A DNA stretch of 64,000 nucleotides from Homarus americanus (taxonomy: Eukaryota > Arthropoda > Malacostraca > Decapoda > Nephropidae). Location of the stretch: NCBI RefSeq assembly GCF_018991925.1, contig NW_024732415.1:624430-688429 (forward strand), written 5' to 3'. The translations under genes and the position numbers were made by a program. The first letter of the stretch is position 1; each line of letters begins with the position of its first letter. Under the pieces are notes generated by a model. That model searched no databases, was not told the origin of the DNA, and saw nothing but the letters and a program-made list of their open reading frames with translations. This document shows positions 11,397 through 33,075 of the stretch, one piece after another.

Positions 11397-12798
11397 TTAA
11401 CCCTTTTGACCTGAAGAATACAGTAGAGAGGAAATCTACTTGAATCTTTAAGTCTACTTATTCTTTGAGACCAGTCGTGTGATGAATTCATTTATTTTAC
11501 AAGCTAAAGACTGACCTGCAACATGGATGAAATGGACCTTGTGAGGAACTCAAAATATAAGGCACTAACTGGTGGTACCTGGCATTGTTCTGGTTTGCTA
11601 ACAAAGAAATGGTGCACCAACAAACACCCCTACCAACATTCCACGGCACACCCAGGAGCTGTTGTCATGACCCAATCTTTTTTTTTTCATGTGGTGTCAA
11701 CATGTCCGACCTTGGTCAAAATTAAGTGCGCATTCAAAAATTCTGGTTCTTTATATTAAAAGCGGTGGTCATACATAGGGGAGCCACTTTTAGGTAAGAT
11801 CCTCCCCTAAATTAGATGGACTTTAAGGCCATAACCACCAATAACAAAGTACCACTATTTCCAAGAACCCACTACAGTGACCCCTCGTTTAACGAACGCC
11901 TCGGTTAACGAAATTTCGGTTAACGAACTGCCTTCCATAAGGATCTTCAATTCGGTTAACGAATTTCTTACGAACCGACCTCAACATGTTTTCGCTTGCA
12001 CTGGCCGGGCAACCAGCTTTAGTATCAGTCCGCCAATACATTAATCGGTTCTAGGGCTTAAATTCCTAACTATTTTAGTAAATATCAAGAAGTTTATTCT
12101 ATTCAATAATTTTAAAAGTTTAATATTCAATTTTTTAGTCATTTTAACAATTATTGAACATAATTGAAGGTAAAGTGACTAGTTTAAAGCGCAGCATCCA
12201 GCCTCTTAACACAGCAAACAGGCGTTAGTCTCTCTGTTTTCACTGGAGGTAACATCTTGCTTGAGACTCTCTTCAACTAAACGTTTTTTTCTGTGTTTCC
12301 AAGCAAATTATTGGTCATTTTGAAATATATTTTACATATTGACAATATATAATGCAGTACAGTGTTGATTTAAAGAAAATAATCTTGAAATACACCAAGA
12401 GAACTAAAATTTTATGGGTGAAATGGTGCCATGGGGTGACTTCTCTTCCACCCCAATGCCTTCTCTTCTTCCTTCTCCTCCACCCCCATTGTAATTCCCA
12501 TCATCATCATCCAGGAGCCTTCTACATACACACCTCAAAGTAAATGAACTTTTCTACCATTTTTGTTGAATTTAGGAAATTTTCGGTGAGCTGGAACCAA
12601 TTACCCAAAAACCCATTGAAACAATGGTTTCTGTTAACGACCTTTTCGGTTAACGAACGACCTTCTGGAACGGATTGAGTTTGTTAACCGAGGGGTCACT
12701 GTATAGGAAATCCCACATAATCAAGAGTCACATAAGGAGAGATCAGTCTTACCTACAAAAATGGTTTCTATTTCAATTTTCTGGGTCAAAAGGGTTAA
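11397..12798. mobile_element. TTAA-ended (piggyBac-like) element split by a nested MITE
   Basis: A perfect 15-bp terminal inverted repeat, TTAACCCTTTTGACC at the left and its reverse complement at the right, encloses 1402 bp. Removing the nested 831-bp MITE leaves about 570 bp without a transposase. The TTAA ends fit piggyBac-type target choice; the family itself is inferred. Confidence 0.65.
11873..12703. mobile_element. 831-bp pogo/Tigger-type MITE, copy 2 (inverted)
   Basis: Ends TACAGTGACCCCTCGTTTAA and, reversed, TACAGTGACCCCTCGGTTAA, with TA boundaries. The interior is the reverse complement of the copy at 7962-8806. It is inserted inside the TTAA-ended element at 11397-12798 and so is younger than that element. 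Confidence 0.88.
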
Positions 12799-13890
12799 TG
12801 TTTCACCTAGATAAAAAAGAATGAAGGCCAAGGTGCTCTCTAATTAAAACCTGACAGTATTATGAGGGTAAACACTTGAAAGATAACTAGAGCTTTTCTA
12901 TGGGTAGTGAGATATTTTATCAAGGTAGTAACACAGTAAAAGTATAAGTTAAAAAAATTAATGAAAACTTTACGATGATGGGACTAAGAAGCAAGGCACA
13001 GTACAGCAATACACGCTGTCCTCATCGCCCCGAGGAACTGTAATTGACCAAATATAATGTGTGATAGCCCTTCAATTCCATGCTTTTACGAAATTATATC
13101 CTAAAAAAGATGGGATGAGTTATTTTTATAATATAATAGTTTGCAATTTCAATAACAGGTGATTGTTCACTTGATTTTTTGTTCAAGTTATTGTTATCAT
13201 GATGTAGTAAATTTGTATATCTTTTATTGTTTATTATTATCCTAAGCGTACTAGGAAACAAATGGGCTGATAAGGTGACCACCTCTGCTGCCTCTTGTCA
13301 TTCTCCTTTGTGCTCCCCTCCTCACAGAGATTTCTTCCTCACAGTCAGGTCAGCCATCTGGGCCTCCTGGCAGCTACAGTGAGATAATTTATCCATACCC
13401 AACAAGTTGTGAGCGATCACGACGAAGATCTGTCTGTGGGAATAAGCCAGGATGTAATCAATCAATCCGTGGAAATATCCTCGGTTGCCCCGCCACTCTG
13501 AGACTGCCCTTATCCATCTACATGTTGGCCGCACTTACTTCACCCACAGTTTCTTTATGGCCAGAGGACCACAGCCCTATTGTGGTGACTGCCTGGTGCC
13601 ACTGAATGTGGTACACTTGCTGGTAGTGTCCCAGTCATTTTGACTAGAGTCGTTTTCAGGCCGAGTGCCAGCATGGGGATGGTTCCTTCTCCATCTCAAA
13701 GGTGCTCAGTGGAAGAAGTTCAGCACTGATTATGGACTTTTTGCATTTTTAATCGCAATAGGCGTACGGTACTTAACCGCGTGTGATTTTTAGATGAGTA
13801 CCGTTATTTTATTTTATTTTAATCTAAATATTTATATCATAGTTTTAAATTACGATTTTCATTTTTGGCATCAAATAGCCACAGGCTGCT
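12799..13890. other. Intergenic, no gene recognised
   Basis: Open frames here, such as the minus-strand one at 13322-13534, match no family I recognise and have no splice context. Confidence 0.4.
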
Positions 13891-14180
13891 ATGCCAGATA
13901 TTTTACCCAATCAATCAATCAACCATTTTCTCCACATGCCCAAGCCATCTCAGCCTCCCTTTACGGAGAACTTCGTCAATACTATACTGTACATTCATAC
14001 CCAGCCACCCTCTTAGCTCTGAACAGTGCTTCCTCTGTCTTTCAGTGTCACATTGCACATCCACCTCGCCATTCTCATTTCAGCTCACTCGAGTCTACTT
14101 AAGTCGTCCTCTTTAACTGCCTATAATGTTTCACTGCCATATAACACTGTTTCGACCCATGTCAGAGCCATAGATGAGAG
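13890..14180 (-). pseudogene. RTE-type non-LTR retrotransposon remnant (RT C-terminal part)
   Basis: Translated on the minus strand with several stops and frame changes, the segment gives VLYGSET, then EMRMARWMCNVTLKDR, then RLRWLGHVEKM. That is the order seen after the catalytic domain in RTE-like reverse transcriptases. No intact frame is left. The flanking (ATT)n tract and LINE-like tail at 14660-14730 may or may not belong to the same insertion. Confidence 0.65.
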
Positions 14181-14483
14181 AGTTCGGCCAACTGGGCGCC
14201 ATGTAATAGGTAGTAGGTAGCAGGCAGCTACCAAACAGGGAGGTACTACCGCCTGGGAAGATATTGGAAGCATAATGTGTTGTCTAATGGTAGACCCTGC
14301 TGCAAAAGGGCATCACATAAATTGTGACCAAGTCCCAGGTTGCTGGTCTGACTTTCTGCCTCATTTACACACAATTGCAGGGTCTCAATTGTTTCTCTTA
14401 ACATTGACAACACAACATACATATACAGTATATTGCTTCTCACTCTTGATCTTATTTTATTTTTTCTTTATGGTTCTTTATTA

Positions 14484-14586
14484 TTATTATTGCAGTGTTA
14501 TTATTATTATTATTATTATTGCAGTATTATTATTATTATTTTTATCATTATTTATTATTTTTATTTTGTTTATTTTACTTATCTGA

Positions 14587-14661
<75 letters not shown>
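14484..14661. repeat. (ATT)n microsatellite
   Basis: TTA/ATT trinucleotide run, interrupted up to about 14585 and nearly perfect from 14586 to 14661. Polytyrosine and polyleucine open frames across it are artefacts. Confidence 0.95.
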
Positions 14662-14663
<2 letters not shown>

Positions 14664-14735
14664 ATTTTCGCCCCCAGGCCCCGATGTGGGTCAGTGACCT
14701 GTGCCCGGGTGGGCTAATCCCCGTAAAAAAAAAAA
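14662..14735 (+). mobile_element. LINE-like 3' tail fragment
   Basis: Contains CGCCCCCAGGCCCCGATGTG then GACCTGTGCCCG and ends in an A-run. The same tail, diverged, closes the LINE fragment at 29640-30085 (GCCCCCCAGGTCCCGTTGTG). I read both as 3' ends of one non-LTR family. Confidence 0.5.
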
Positions 14736-16855
14736 TTGTTACTCAGCTGATGAAGAAATTTGCACTCATACTGTAGAGGATGATGATGGTGATGTTGTTT
14801 ATTCAGTAAAATTGTTGTACACGTTTATAATTGGACAAGCATGTTTACAAAGTAAGTGGAAGACAGCCAGAGAAGACTTCCCACCCACTGAGTAATAACA
14901 TGACACCTGGTTAGACGAACTCTCTCTATCTAGGCTCTGACCCCTGTATCATTATACCTCTATCTGTGAATTAACTCCTAAACTCCCTCTCCAGATTATG
15001 GACATTGGTTATGAGTCTTTTAAATCTTCTTTCTGTGTCTGTTGCTGAGCTTATGATCTACTCTATATGTTGGTGGCCACTGATAAGCCTGTGTGTTGCT
15101 GGTGCTGAGACTTGATCTGCTCAGTTGGTGGTGCTAATTCCTGATCAACGTTGCTGGCAGTTTACTCTGAGGTGGTAAGTGAATGTTTTTGTTTTTCTTA
15201 TCATTAAAATAGAACTATATTTATTAGAAAGTTCGTAAGATGTAGGAAAGTGTAAAGTAGGAGGGAGGAAGGACGTGTGAGGTGAAGGGGGGGAGGGAGA
15301 GGCACGGTAGAAGGTGAGAGAGCAGGATGATTTCAAGTTATAATCTGGCCTGACTATTCTTGGTTAATGTTGGTTGATAATAGTGTGGCCAACAAAAGAT
15401 ATAAAAGAAATGCAGGTTGTACAGTAAACCCTCCCCAACACATCCCCTGTTATCTCTTGAACCCTGCAATTCTTGAACAGAGGGTCGGTCCTGGACACTT
15501 TCTCATTCCATCACAGACAAAATCTCGAGTGGACGGGCAAGCTCGGACAACCACAAGTCTCCCCTCAAAACTTCTTCAAGGTTTTCAAGTCCCGACGTAC
15601 ATTTGTTTGAGTGACTCCCAAGTTGTGTAGTGTGAGATGATGTGGTTGTGGAGTGGAGATGGTGTGGATGTTTAGTGGAGATAATGTGGATGTTTAGTGG
15701 AGATGATGTGGATATGTAGATTAGTCAAGGTTCAAATAGGTTGCATCCATCATTAGTCTCATTGTAATTGCACATCTTCATAACTTCAAGTTTAGTTTTA
15801 CATATTAATTATCTAACATTTTCTCATAAACAATTGATTATTTTTATGTTGAAGTACTGTATAGTAATTATTTTTCTTACTAAGGGTTGGGAGGGGCGGT
15901 GTCCCCAGCTGGGCTGGGTTGTTATGGCGAGGCTTGAGGGTGGCCACTCGTGTCACAGCCATTGTCTATCCAAATGGTAGCCGTTAAACTTTCATTTAGC
16001 TTCTCCGTAATGGTTGTAGCTGCATATTTTCATCTAAATAGTATTTTATTATTGTTTTTAGTGTAGTGTATTATGTAGTAAATTATAGTAGTTGTGTACT
16101 TTGTATCAGTAAGGTAGGTTGTTTGAGAACTGAACCCTATTTTTCTCATACGTTCTTGTATTAATTACAGTACGTATATGAAAATTCACCTAACGAGTAG
16201 TTTTTCAGGAACTTAACCCATTCTTATAGAAAGGGATACCTGTATATAGTAGAGTGGACAGTGTATGCCTACTGTAGGCTTGTGTTTAAAGGTGTGGGTA
16301 CTGTATTGTATGCAGTGCATGTACAAACCCTCCTTCGTGGAGCAAGAGAAGAGTGACAGTAACACCTGCTTAGTGGATGGTACAGGACAAAGGCATCATA
16401 TCATCACCACTTGGTCTGTCTGCATCACAGGCCCAAGACGACAGCATCTGCTGGTAAGGACAGTATACTGTAGTGTATACAGTAATATATTTTGTTTATT
16501 TTCAATATATTTTATGTGTACAATTGTTTTGCATAAATTAATACAGCTCAGTGTCTGTCTGTACAACATGAGTGGTTTAGACATGTAAAACTTAACCCAG
16601 TACCTGAAAAAATTCAAGGGATGTGAAATTCATCTCCATACCCAGAATAGCTTAGCATCAATTATTCCAGCTTAAGGGATATCACTGTACAGTATAGTAA
16701 AGTAAAATAATTATACTAAAGAATCACTATTATCTATATTGTAAGTTGTTAGAAGTGTCATAGTTCTTTCCATCATTGCCGGTAACCCATTTAATACTTT
16801 CACAACAGGGGCACTACTTTTAACATTTTTATTGCTAATGCCATATGATTCATTA
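14736..16855. other. Intergenic, no gene recognised
   Basis: Apart from the small tandem repeat above, the region holds only short unsupported frames. A possible solo MITE end lies at about 15420 (TACAGTAAACCCTCCCCAAC). Confidence 0.4.
15640..15715. repeat. Short 24-bp tandem repeat
   Basis: About three imperfect copies of TTTAGTGGAGATGATGTGGA. Confidence 0.7.
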
Positions 16856-17310
16856 ATCACTTAAATTTCAATTCTGAGAGAAAAGATTATATTCCAAATC
16901 TGTGGTCCACGATTCGATTGTGGCCGTATTGACGCTTGGAAGATTTTAATGACATTTTCCATTGCTAATTACTCGCTAACTGTGGGTTTCCGAGGTGTGG
17001 TTTTGGTGTTAATGTGTTATTCTGGAAGTACTTAATTAGTTAAACTTCCTTTAATTCCAATTCCAAGATGAAAGTATATTTCGATCTTGGCAATTTTGGC
17101 CAAAATTTTATTTTATTGAAGATCTCAGTACAGTATAGATACTCCTGAGCATGCCGATTCCAAATCTATGGTCCACAATTCGATTGCGGGGTAATTAGTG
17201 GCTGTAAGGATGCTTGGAATATCTAAATAACATTTTTCAATACTAAATACTCGCCAACTATGGGTTTCCAAGGTGCAATTTTGGTGTTTTTGTAATTAAT
17301 TTATCCCCTT
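16856..17310. repeat. Diverged tandem duplication, period about 265 bp
   Basis: Segments at about 16892-17016 and 17157-17293 share blocks such as ATTCCAAATCTGTGGTCCAC and TGGGTTTCCGAGGTG in the same order. A sequence at 16786-16860 resembles the left end of the TTAA mini-element at 59434, so this may be an old TTAA-type transposon. Confidence 0.6.
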
Positions 17311-18437
17311 AATACCTCAGGCACATGCTCTCATTATGTTGTAATTTGTACTGTAGTCATGTTTCTTAAAATGTTTGTGGACCTCTACTAAGCTTCCTCA
17401 GAAGATGGACATTAATATTTGATAGAATGTCTTTGTAATTCTTGGAATGCTATGAATAAACTAGATGCATGTTTTCAAGTCCATCTTTACTAAAGAAATA
17501 TAGTAAGAAACTTTCATATTTGCAGAAGAGACTAAACATTTGATAAAATAATATGGATATTGCAGAGTTAAGCTTTACCAAGGAGTGCCCGGGACTTAAC
17601 AATTGTAGTTGCATACAGTATTTCTACTGCTTGGCATTCATCATTGTGGATGTGTTTGGGTGATACATATAATATATACATTGCCAATCAAGCAATACTC
17701 ATTGGGGTATGGCAGGCTGGTAAAGCAATGGCAAAGATAGCTGGTGAGGTGGGAGTGTCCAGGAAGACAGTGTGGAAGTTGATTATATTTATTATGTAAA
17801 CTATAAATATAAATGTATTGCATTGATTCACATGGTACTGAAACCATACATGGAAAAGGGTTTCTTTACAATATTATGAACAGCTTCCATTATCAGAGCA
17901 GCAACTTTCATAATGACAAACTCCTCATACCACATGTAATTTGCATTATCCAAGTTGTCCTCTAAGAGGTTAGGCAATAAATAATGTGGGGTTTTAGACC
18001 TAATTTATTGCTTTAGTGTCTGACATGTGAAGGTGTAGAGGCATTTGGTGGTTAAATTATGTGGACCTTCTCATGGCAGAATAATTTCTCAAAGAAAGGT
18101 TGCCATCACAGACATAATTTCCCATTAAGTTTATTAGTCATCATTACAAAGAATGGAGGCTGTTCTGTATAAATTACTTATCCTCACTGCCCAAACACAA
18201 TACTAGGGCAGGGGTTCCCAGACTTAATAATCTATATACAAATATGTACTGTACACTTTTCATAACAAAACTCATAATTGTCCAAAATGAGTGTGTTATG
18301 TGTAGGTATTATTATTGTAACTTTGTAAAACATTCTATAACATCATTTTGCTGTTCTAGAATGCTGATCTTGGAAAAATTTTCTTCACGGCTTGTTGTTG
18401 TTAGTCATTGCATGGAGCATTCACGATCATACTGCAT
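17311..18437. other. Intergenic / 3' flank of etfa
   Basis: No exon seen. Minus-strand AATAAA at about 18130-18135 lies some 300 nt after the etfa stop and could be its polyadenylation signal. A solo hAT-like end (GCAGGGGTTCCCAGACTTAA) sits at about 18209-18228. Confidence 0.45.
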
Positions 18438-27380
<8,943 letters not shown>

Positions 27381-28127
27381 CTTGGAAACGTACACTGAGT
27401 TGCCGAGAAACAGCTGATACCAGAGGCGCCGTTGAAAGACAGTATGTATATAAACACCTAAAATAAATTAATACTGCTAAGTTACATTAATTTATGTAAT
27501 TGGAAGTTATATTTTATTATTTTAGATTTAATTTAAGTTATAATATCATTTATTATAATAAATCAAAAGTTATATAAGGTCGGATGCTTATGGAACTGAT
27601 GACGTCATGAATAGTAGTGATATAACTTAGTATTTTTATTTTATTCTCTTCGCCACTGATCGGCTGGGTTATATAGATATTTATTCATAAAATTCATCAT
27701 TATTATGTATGATTTGTTTATATAGTATTGATATTCTCAACTTATGTAGCTTCCTCTGCGGATCTGCTGCGCAGCATCTCCGAATAGGGAGGTAGAAACT
27801 TTATTAAATATAATATTAATAAAACAGTATTTACCAATTACGCTTCCAAATTAGATGATCTCCCACCAATCACATTTCAGGATTCTATCATTCTGCCAAA
27901 TTTTAAATTACACGTGATATGCTAGGCCTCGCCATTTCCTCTAATGTCATGGATGATGGAAACCACACAACCACAACATTGCTAAAGCTGCCTCCCGAAA
28001 GGTGTGAATGCTTTTACTTTCTTTTATCCTCTTCGCCACTGATCGACTTGTTAGCGGCTTGGGCGATCGGCCACGTCTCTGATTACTTTTCCTTTTCATT
28101 TATCTTCTTCACCAAAAGATCGGCTCG
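27381..28127 (-). promoter_or_regulatory. etfa upstream region with CRE-like site
   Basis: A full TGACGTCA palindrome at 27600-27607, within ATGACGTCAT, lies 220 bp upstream of the etfa ATG. This is the consensus CREB/ATF site. The surroundings are AT-rich with no clear TATA or initiator assignable. Two related segments near 28033 and 28108 share GGGCGATCGG and CACGTCTCTG and probably belong to repeat sequence. Confidence 0.4.
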
Positions 28128-29475
28128 CTAGCCACCCGGGCGATCGGTCACGTCTCTGTCAAGCACTGCTGGCGAATACTGGGCATGCACCGGCTCCTGA
28201 ATGTACCTGATCCCGCTCCAGTGTTGGTCAAGTCTTGTCTTGAAAGAGCTCACACTTGGTGCCGTCACAACACTCTCTGGTAGATTGTTCCAAGAGTTTA
28301 CAACCCTCACGGTATTCTGGACTTGCGGCTTCTTCAATCTTGAGCTGTGACCCCTTGTGGGGCGAGCGTCCCCCAGCTCCAAGTAAGGACACTCAACTAG
28401 GTCCCCCCTTGCCCGTCTGTAGTATAAGCTAGGCAAGTTCAGGCGCTCCAATCTCTCAGGGTAGCTGAGGTGCCGAAGTGCAGGCACCAGTCAGGTGGCC
28501 CTCCTTTGAACATTTTCAACCAACTGACAGTCCCTAGCATATCTCGGGGACCAGATGGGGAAGCACTTCACTCCTGAAGATCGTTACAAGGGACGGACCG
28601 TCTAGACATCTGAACGACCTTCTTATAAGACCCAATAATTTATTTGCCCGATTTACCTTCTCACAATGGCCCGAGAACTTCAGCTCATTGTCAACATACA
28701 CACCTAAGTCCTTCTCACACAGTCTCAACTAGCGCAGTTTCTTCATCCCGTTGGGACATATGATACGCCTCCTTACCGTTGGTACGCCCCAGGTGCATCC
28801 TCTTACACTTCGTGACATTGAATCTCAGCAGCCATTTCTTCGACCATTCCTGGAGCCCACAAAGATCCTTCTGCAGCTCTTCACAGTCCGCCTGGTTCTT
28901 AATTTCCCGAAATAACTTGGCGTCATCGGCAAACATTTGTATGGAGGAGTGTACAACGTCAGGCATGTCATTTATGAAACAAACAAACAACAGCGGGCCC
29001 AATACACTGCCCTGTGGTACCCCACTTGTGACAGGTACAGATGACGATTTCGTACCATTAATCACCACACACTGCTTGCAGTCATGTAGAAAGTCTTCTG
29101 TCCACGCTAGGACATTTCCCCGAATTCCGTACCCTTCCAGTTTGATTTTAAGCCATTCGTGGGGTACACTGTCGAAATCCTTGGCAAAATCTAGGTAAAT
29201 ATTGTCGATATTACCACCCCGTTCCAGAATATGGGTCCAAATATCCAATACCTTGAGCAATTGTGTTAAGCAGGAGCGCCCCGGCATAAAACCGTGTTGG
29301 TAATCTTTTACAAGGTTGTTTCGTAGTAGATGTTCCATTGCGGCAGCTCTGCTAATACTTTACATATTATGCTGGTCAGGCTCACCGGTCTATAGTTGTT
29401 CGTGGAGTGACGATCGCCCTTCTTGAAGATAGCCTAGATAGGACTCACATAAGCCACTTTCCATTCACTGGGGAC
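28128..29475 (-). pseudogene. Non-LTR retrotransposon remnant with intact RT core frame
   Basis: Minus strand, three main frames. Upstream (about 29470-29340) reads VSPI, stop, then IFKKGDRHSTNNYRPVSLTS. The 29338-28715 frame has QHGFMPGRSCLTQLL, IYLDFAKDFDSVPH, SGVPQGSVLGPLLF and the catalytic MFADDAKLF. Then a frameshift leads to LGVYVDNELKFSGHCEKVNR (28728-28534), and a further shift to LSYPERLERLNLPSLYYRRA and NSWNNLPESVV (28487-28128). The order matches CR1/Jockey-like LINE ORF2. No endonuclease domain is seen upstream, so it is 5' truncated. Confidence 0.9.
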
Positions 29476-29639
29476 CATTTGTTCGTCCTGGCATTTACAA
29501 ATGCCGTAGCTACTTCGCTCCTGAGCAGTTTCTTCAAGTTTATTAGGGATTAATTCGACCTAACTTGGGGGTATTGCTCTCATATCAGGGGTGGCTCTTC
29601 TGTCCAACTGTTAGATAGGGTGGAATCAAAAGGCATTTC

Positions 29640-30085
29640 GTCTTATTAACTCTCCTCTAGTTGACAGTGTCTCTTCCCTTTCTCTTCGCCGCAAAGTTAT
29701 TTCACTCTTTTACAGGTACTTTAAAGGGCAAAGTTCGGTGGATTTGGCATCCTGAGTACCGCCGGCAAGGCCGTGGGCTAGTAGTAACACACGTCTCGCC
29801 CGCGTTGCCCAACGTTTCTCTCTGGATGTCGGTCACAATAGAATAACCAGTTATATAGTACAATACATCCTTCTTTCCTCACATAGCCAAACTGTGGATT
29901 GCTCTGCCTTCTTGTTCCCATATTCATTCAATCTCTCACTTCAAAAAGCTGGTTTTCCGGCATCTTGGTGTAGAATGTAATTAATATATTTTTATTTTAT
30001 TTTTAATTTTTGCTCTTATTTATTGCCCCCCAGGTCCCGTTGTGGATTGATGACTTGTGCCCGCTATTCCCAGTTAAAAAATAAA
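29640..30085 (+). pseudogene. LINE 3'-end fragment, plus strand
   Basis: Translated pieces in shifting frames, FHSFTGTLKGK, then LARVAQRFSLDVG-like and LWIALPSC with FKKLVFRHLGV, resemble the C-terminal end of non-LTR polymerases. It ends in the GCCCCCCAGGTCCCGTTGTG tail and AAAAAATAAA. It points toward the plus strand, opposite to the LINE immediately to its left. Confidence 0.6.
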
Positions 30086-30849
30086 CACGTACTGTATACG
30101 AATATTTACAATATATTTGTATTTTAATGTTTTATCCTTTTTAGTCGTTGTAATTGTTGTCGTCTTACTCTGTATTTCTATTACTTGGACTTCTTTTATC
30201 TTCCTCTGTAGTGTTTTAACGAGATTCCTCCATTTTGTCTTATAATTTTAATTTCTTATTTCATATTACCTAAATATCTTCTCTGGAACCTTCTATCGCG
30301 TCAATATTTCTTTTTATCACTTTAAAAACATCCATCCCAACTTATTTCACTTAAATATTAACCAACCTAATACTATTTGGAGGTTGCGGTTAGTATTGAT
30401 AGGGGAGAATAGATTAGCATTAGGGTGGCTAATCTTTGGATATAATAAGCAGAGGTGGTGATTCTTCAGGTGATCTCTCTCCCTCCCTCTGTTGGAGTAA
30501 AGGGTCGTGCCATAGCTGCCCTGCACAGTACTGTACATTGTTTAGGATGTTATGGTGTCTTATACCAGACATTATCCACTACAGGGCTTTAACTCCTCCA
30601 GCCACTGTGTAATGTTACTCTCTATGCACCTCTTCCTTTGTTATCCCTTTATTCTCTGGCGATTTTTCAATAGTAGTATATACTTAGATACTCTTGGTGA
30701 CTGTAGGAAAGGTCACAGCTTTCCTTTCACAGAGGGAAAACCCTCTTGCCAGCAACTTCCGACTTGCAACTGAGGTGTCTTCAGCACTGTTAATGTCACC
30801 CAAGTAGCAGTACTGTAGTCATTCAGGGATATATCCCGTGTTGAATTTT
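30086..30849. other. Intergenic, nothing recognised
   Basis: AT-rich non-coding sequence between LINE remnants. Confidence 0.4.
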
Positions 30850-31445
30850 TTCAGCCTTTTTAAAGCCACATGAATACCTGTCCTACAGAACATCATTGGG
30901 AGCAACATCCTGCAGTCAGCGATTTATGCCACTCCACCTCTTGTATTCACCTTCCACAGTCGCTGCACATTATTAAGTTGCTGTCAACACTATACTTAAG
31001 GCAAGACATGGCCATTTTCCACTTTTCACCACAGGTCTCTAACCCACACTCTTTTTGCTTTGGTCACATTCAATCTCAATCCCTTTAAATCTACTCCATC
31101 CCCCCACTTCTTAAATTTCTCTGCTCTCTCCAACAGTATGCGTGTAAACAGTACCAAGTCATCCACATAACTCCCAGAGCAGACCAGACTTATAGACCCA
31201 AGACAGTGCTTCTAGCCCCATGATAATGAGAAGAGGCTCAAAACAGACCCTTGATGAACCCCTGCTTTCATCTCAAATACCCCAATAATAGCCCAGTTTT
31301 TGGGATTTCATATAATGCCATAACCACTTGATCACAACACTCTTCAATCCCATCTTCTCAATTCCGACGGTACTGTTCTACCTCCCATAGCACCCCGTCA
31401 AATACCTTTACTAAGTCTACAATAATTACTAGGTACAGCTTTTCA
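30850..31445 (-). pseudogene. RTE-type reverse transcriptase remnant
   Basis: Minus strand, broken frames: KLYLVIIVDLVKVFDGVLWE, then QVVMALYEIPK, then SYVDDLVLFTRILLERAEKF containing the YVDD catalytic box, then KGIEIECDQSKK. No frame is intact. Confidence 0.7.
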
Positions 31446-33075
31446 CCTTCATTTCATGTGTTCACATTTCTCTTGTACTGTAGTTGCTTACCTTGTCATC
31501 TGAAGTCTTCCAATGAGATAAATCCACAAGTTGTCAGTGTGATGTCTCCCAAATCTGAAGTGACTTGCTGGTATGTACTGTACAGGCCTATCATATACGA
31601 CTTGACACGCTGACCCATGGCAAAACATTGTCATCATGGTGCTCATGACATTGATACTTCTGTGTATGATACCAGCAGCAAGTTGATCCTGATTATGCTC
31701 CATCAGGCCTTTTTGATGACTCGAGTGTTAACTGCCAAGCTCACTATCCAGGAAGCCACCGTGGCAGCATAAGCACCTAAACTTGTGAGTGTGACAGTGA
31801 AGGTACAGTACAGTATCTGGGAAATATAAGTAGAGCTTCCTGACAAACTTTACAATTTTTAGGATTGATGAAAATTGAATTCAGTAACTCATCGGAAATT
31901 GTGAATTGAATTTAAAAAAAAAATAATTCATAGTACTGTACATATAATGAATGGAATGAATGAATCTAATTCTCAACAATACTTTGTTTAACACTATTAC
32001 TAGGAATAGTATTGTATGATCCAAAAAGGTTGTTGCCTAAAGGAGGAAATGTTCCCACCACCTCACACAATCTAGTTACAACAAATTACCGATTACATTA
32101 TCAAACTTATCTGAGACCTAATGAATTATCAACATAGAACGACTGGTTAAAACCAAATACTATTAATTCACTTTCACACTCAACTTCTTGACAGACATAC
32201 CATGTTTGCACAGATAGCATACCTTCCTAGGTCCCTCATCCTGGACACGGGAGGAAAATAAACTCTGGACTTCAGTGCACAATATGAGGGAGCGATTCTT
32301 AAATTCAATTATATTACAACGCATTGATCAGACAAGTTTGTTAGGACACTCCAGTGATCCCAGATCCCCTAACTTGTGTGACTTACGACTAAATTCTAGA
32401 AATCCAATAAAAATCAGCTACAGTACAATACTGGTATATAGAGGTACAGTAGAGAGCATCCCAGGTTAGATACTAAACAAGATTTGTCACCTTCCACATA
32501 GAGTATCACCAACACTTACTACCACTATAACAGCTCTCATTCCCACTACCTCATCAGCCAAGAGCTGACCCTCAAATACACCCTCTTAGCGCCATATCAT
32601 AAAATGTATTGGATAACATTGTCCTCTTAATCCAGTTCACATGTGGATGTCCTGCAGACCTTATCATGTTGACTCATCTGAGAAGTCATGAACACTGAAG
32701 CTGTGTTTCAGGAGGCGATATGCACAACTGTAAGATATAGTACCAGATTATAAGGAGAGTTGCAACAAGAAAATTTATGTGATGTAATGGGAGCAATGAA
32801 AATGGTACTGTAATATGCATGTTTAAATAAATTCCTCACTGGTGTACAAGTATTACCCGGGATAATACCTTGGGACTAACAGAATAACCCCCCCCAGACA
32901 ATATTATGTGCATATCCGACTATCCTTGAGGTAGAGCAACACGCATAAAATTCCAAAATGGAATTTCACTGACACTGCTTCAGAACATATCATCTTTGAG
33001 GACTTATGCAGAGGGGACACAGCACCAGGTACTACAGTAATGGGTCTTAGCCACCGATTACCTACCAACCAGATC
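31446..33075. other. Intergenic, no gene recognised
   Basis: Only short unsupported frames and several TACAGTAC words. Confidence 0.4.

Noticed and set aside
13322..13534. 70-codon minus-strand ORF
   Set aside because: No family recognised, no flanking splice or repeat evidence.
14433..14776. Polytyrosine and polyleucine ORFs
   Set aside because: Translation of the (ATT)n microsatellite.
28779..29198. 139-codon plus-strand ORF
   Set aside because: Antisense shadow of the LINE reverse transcriptase frame on the minus strand.
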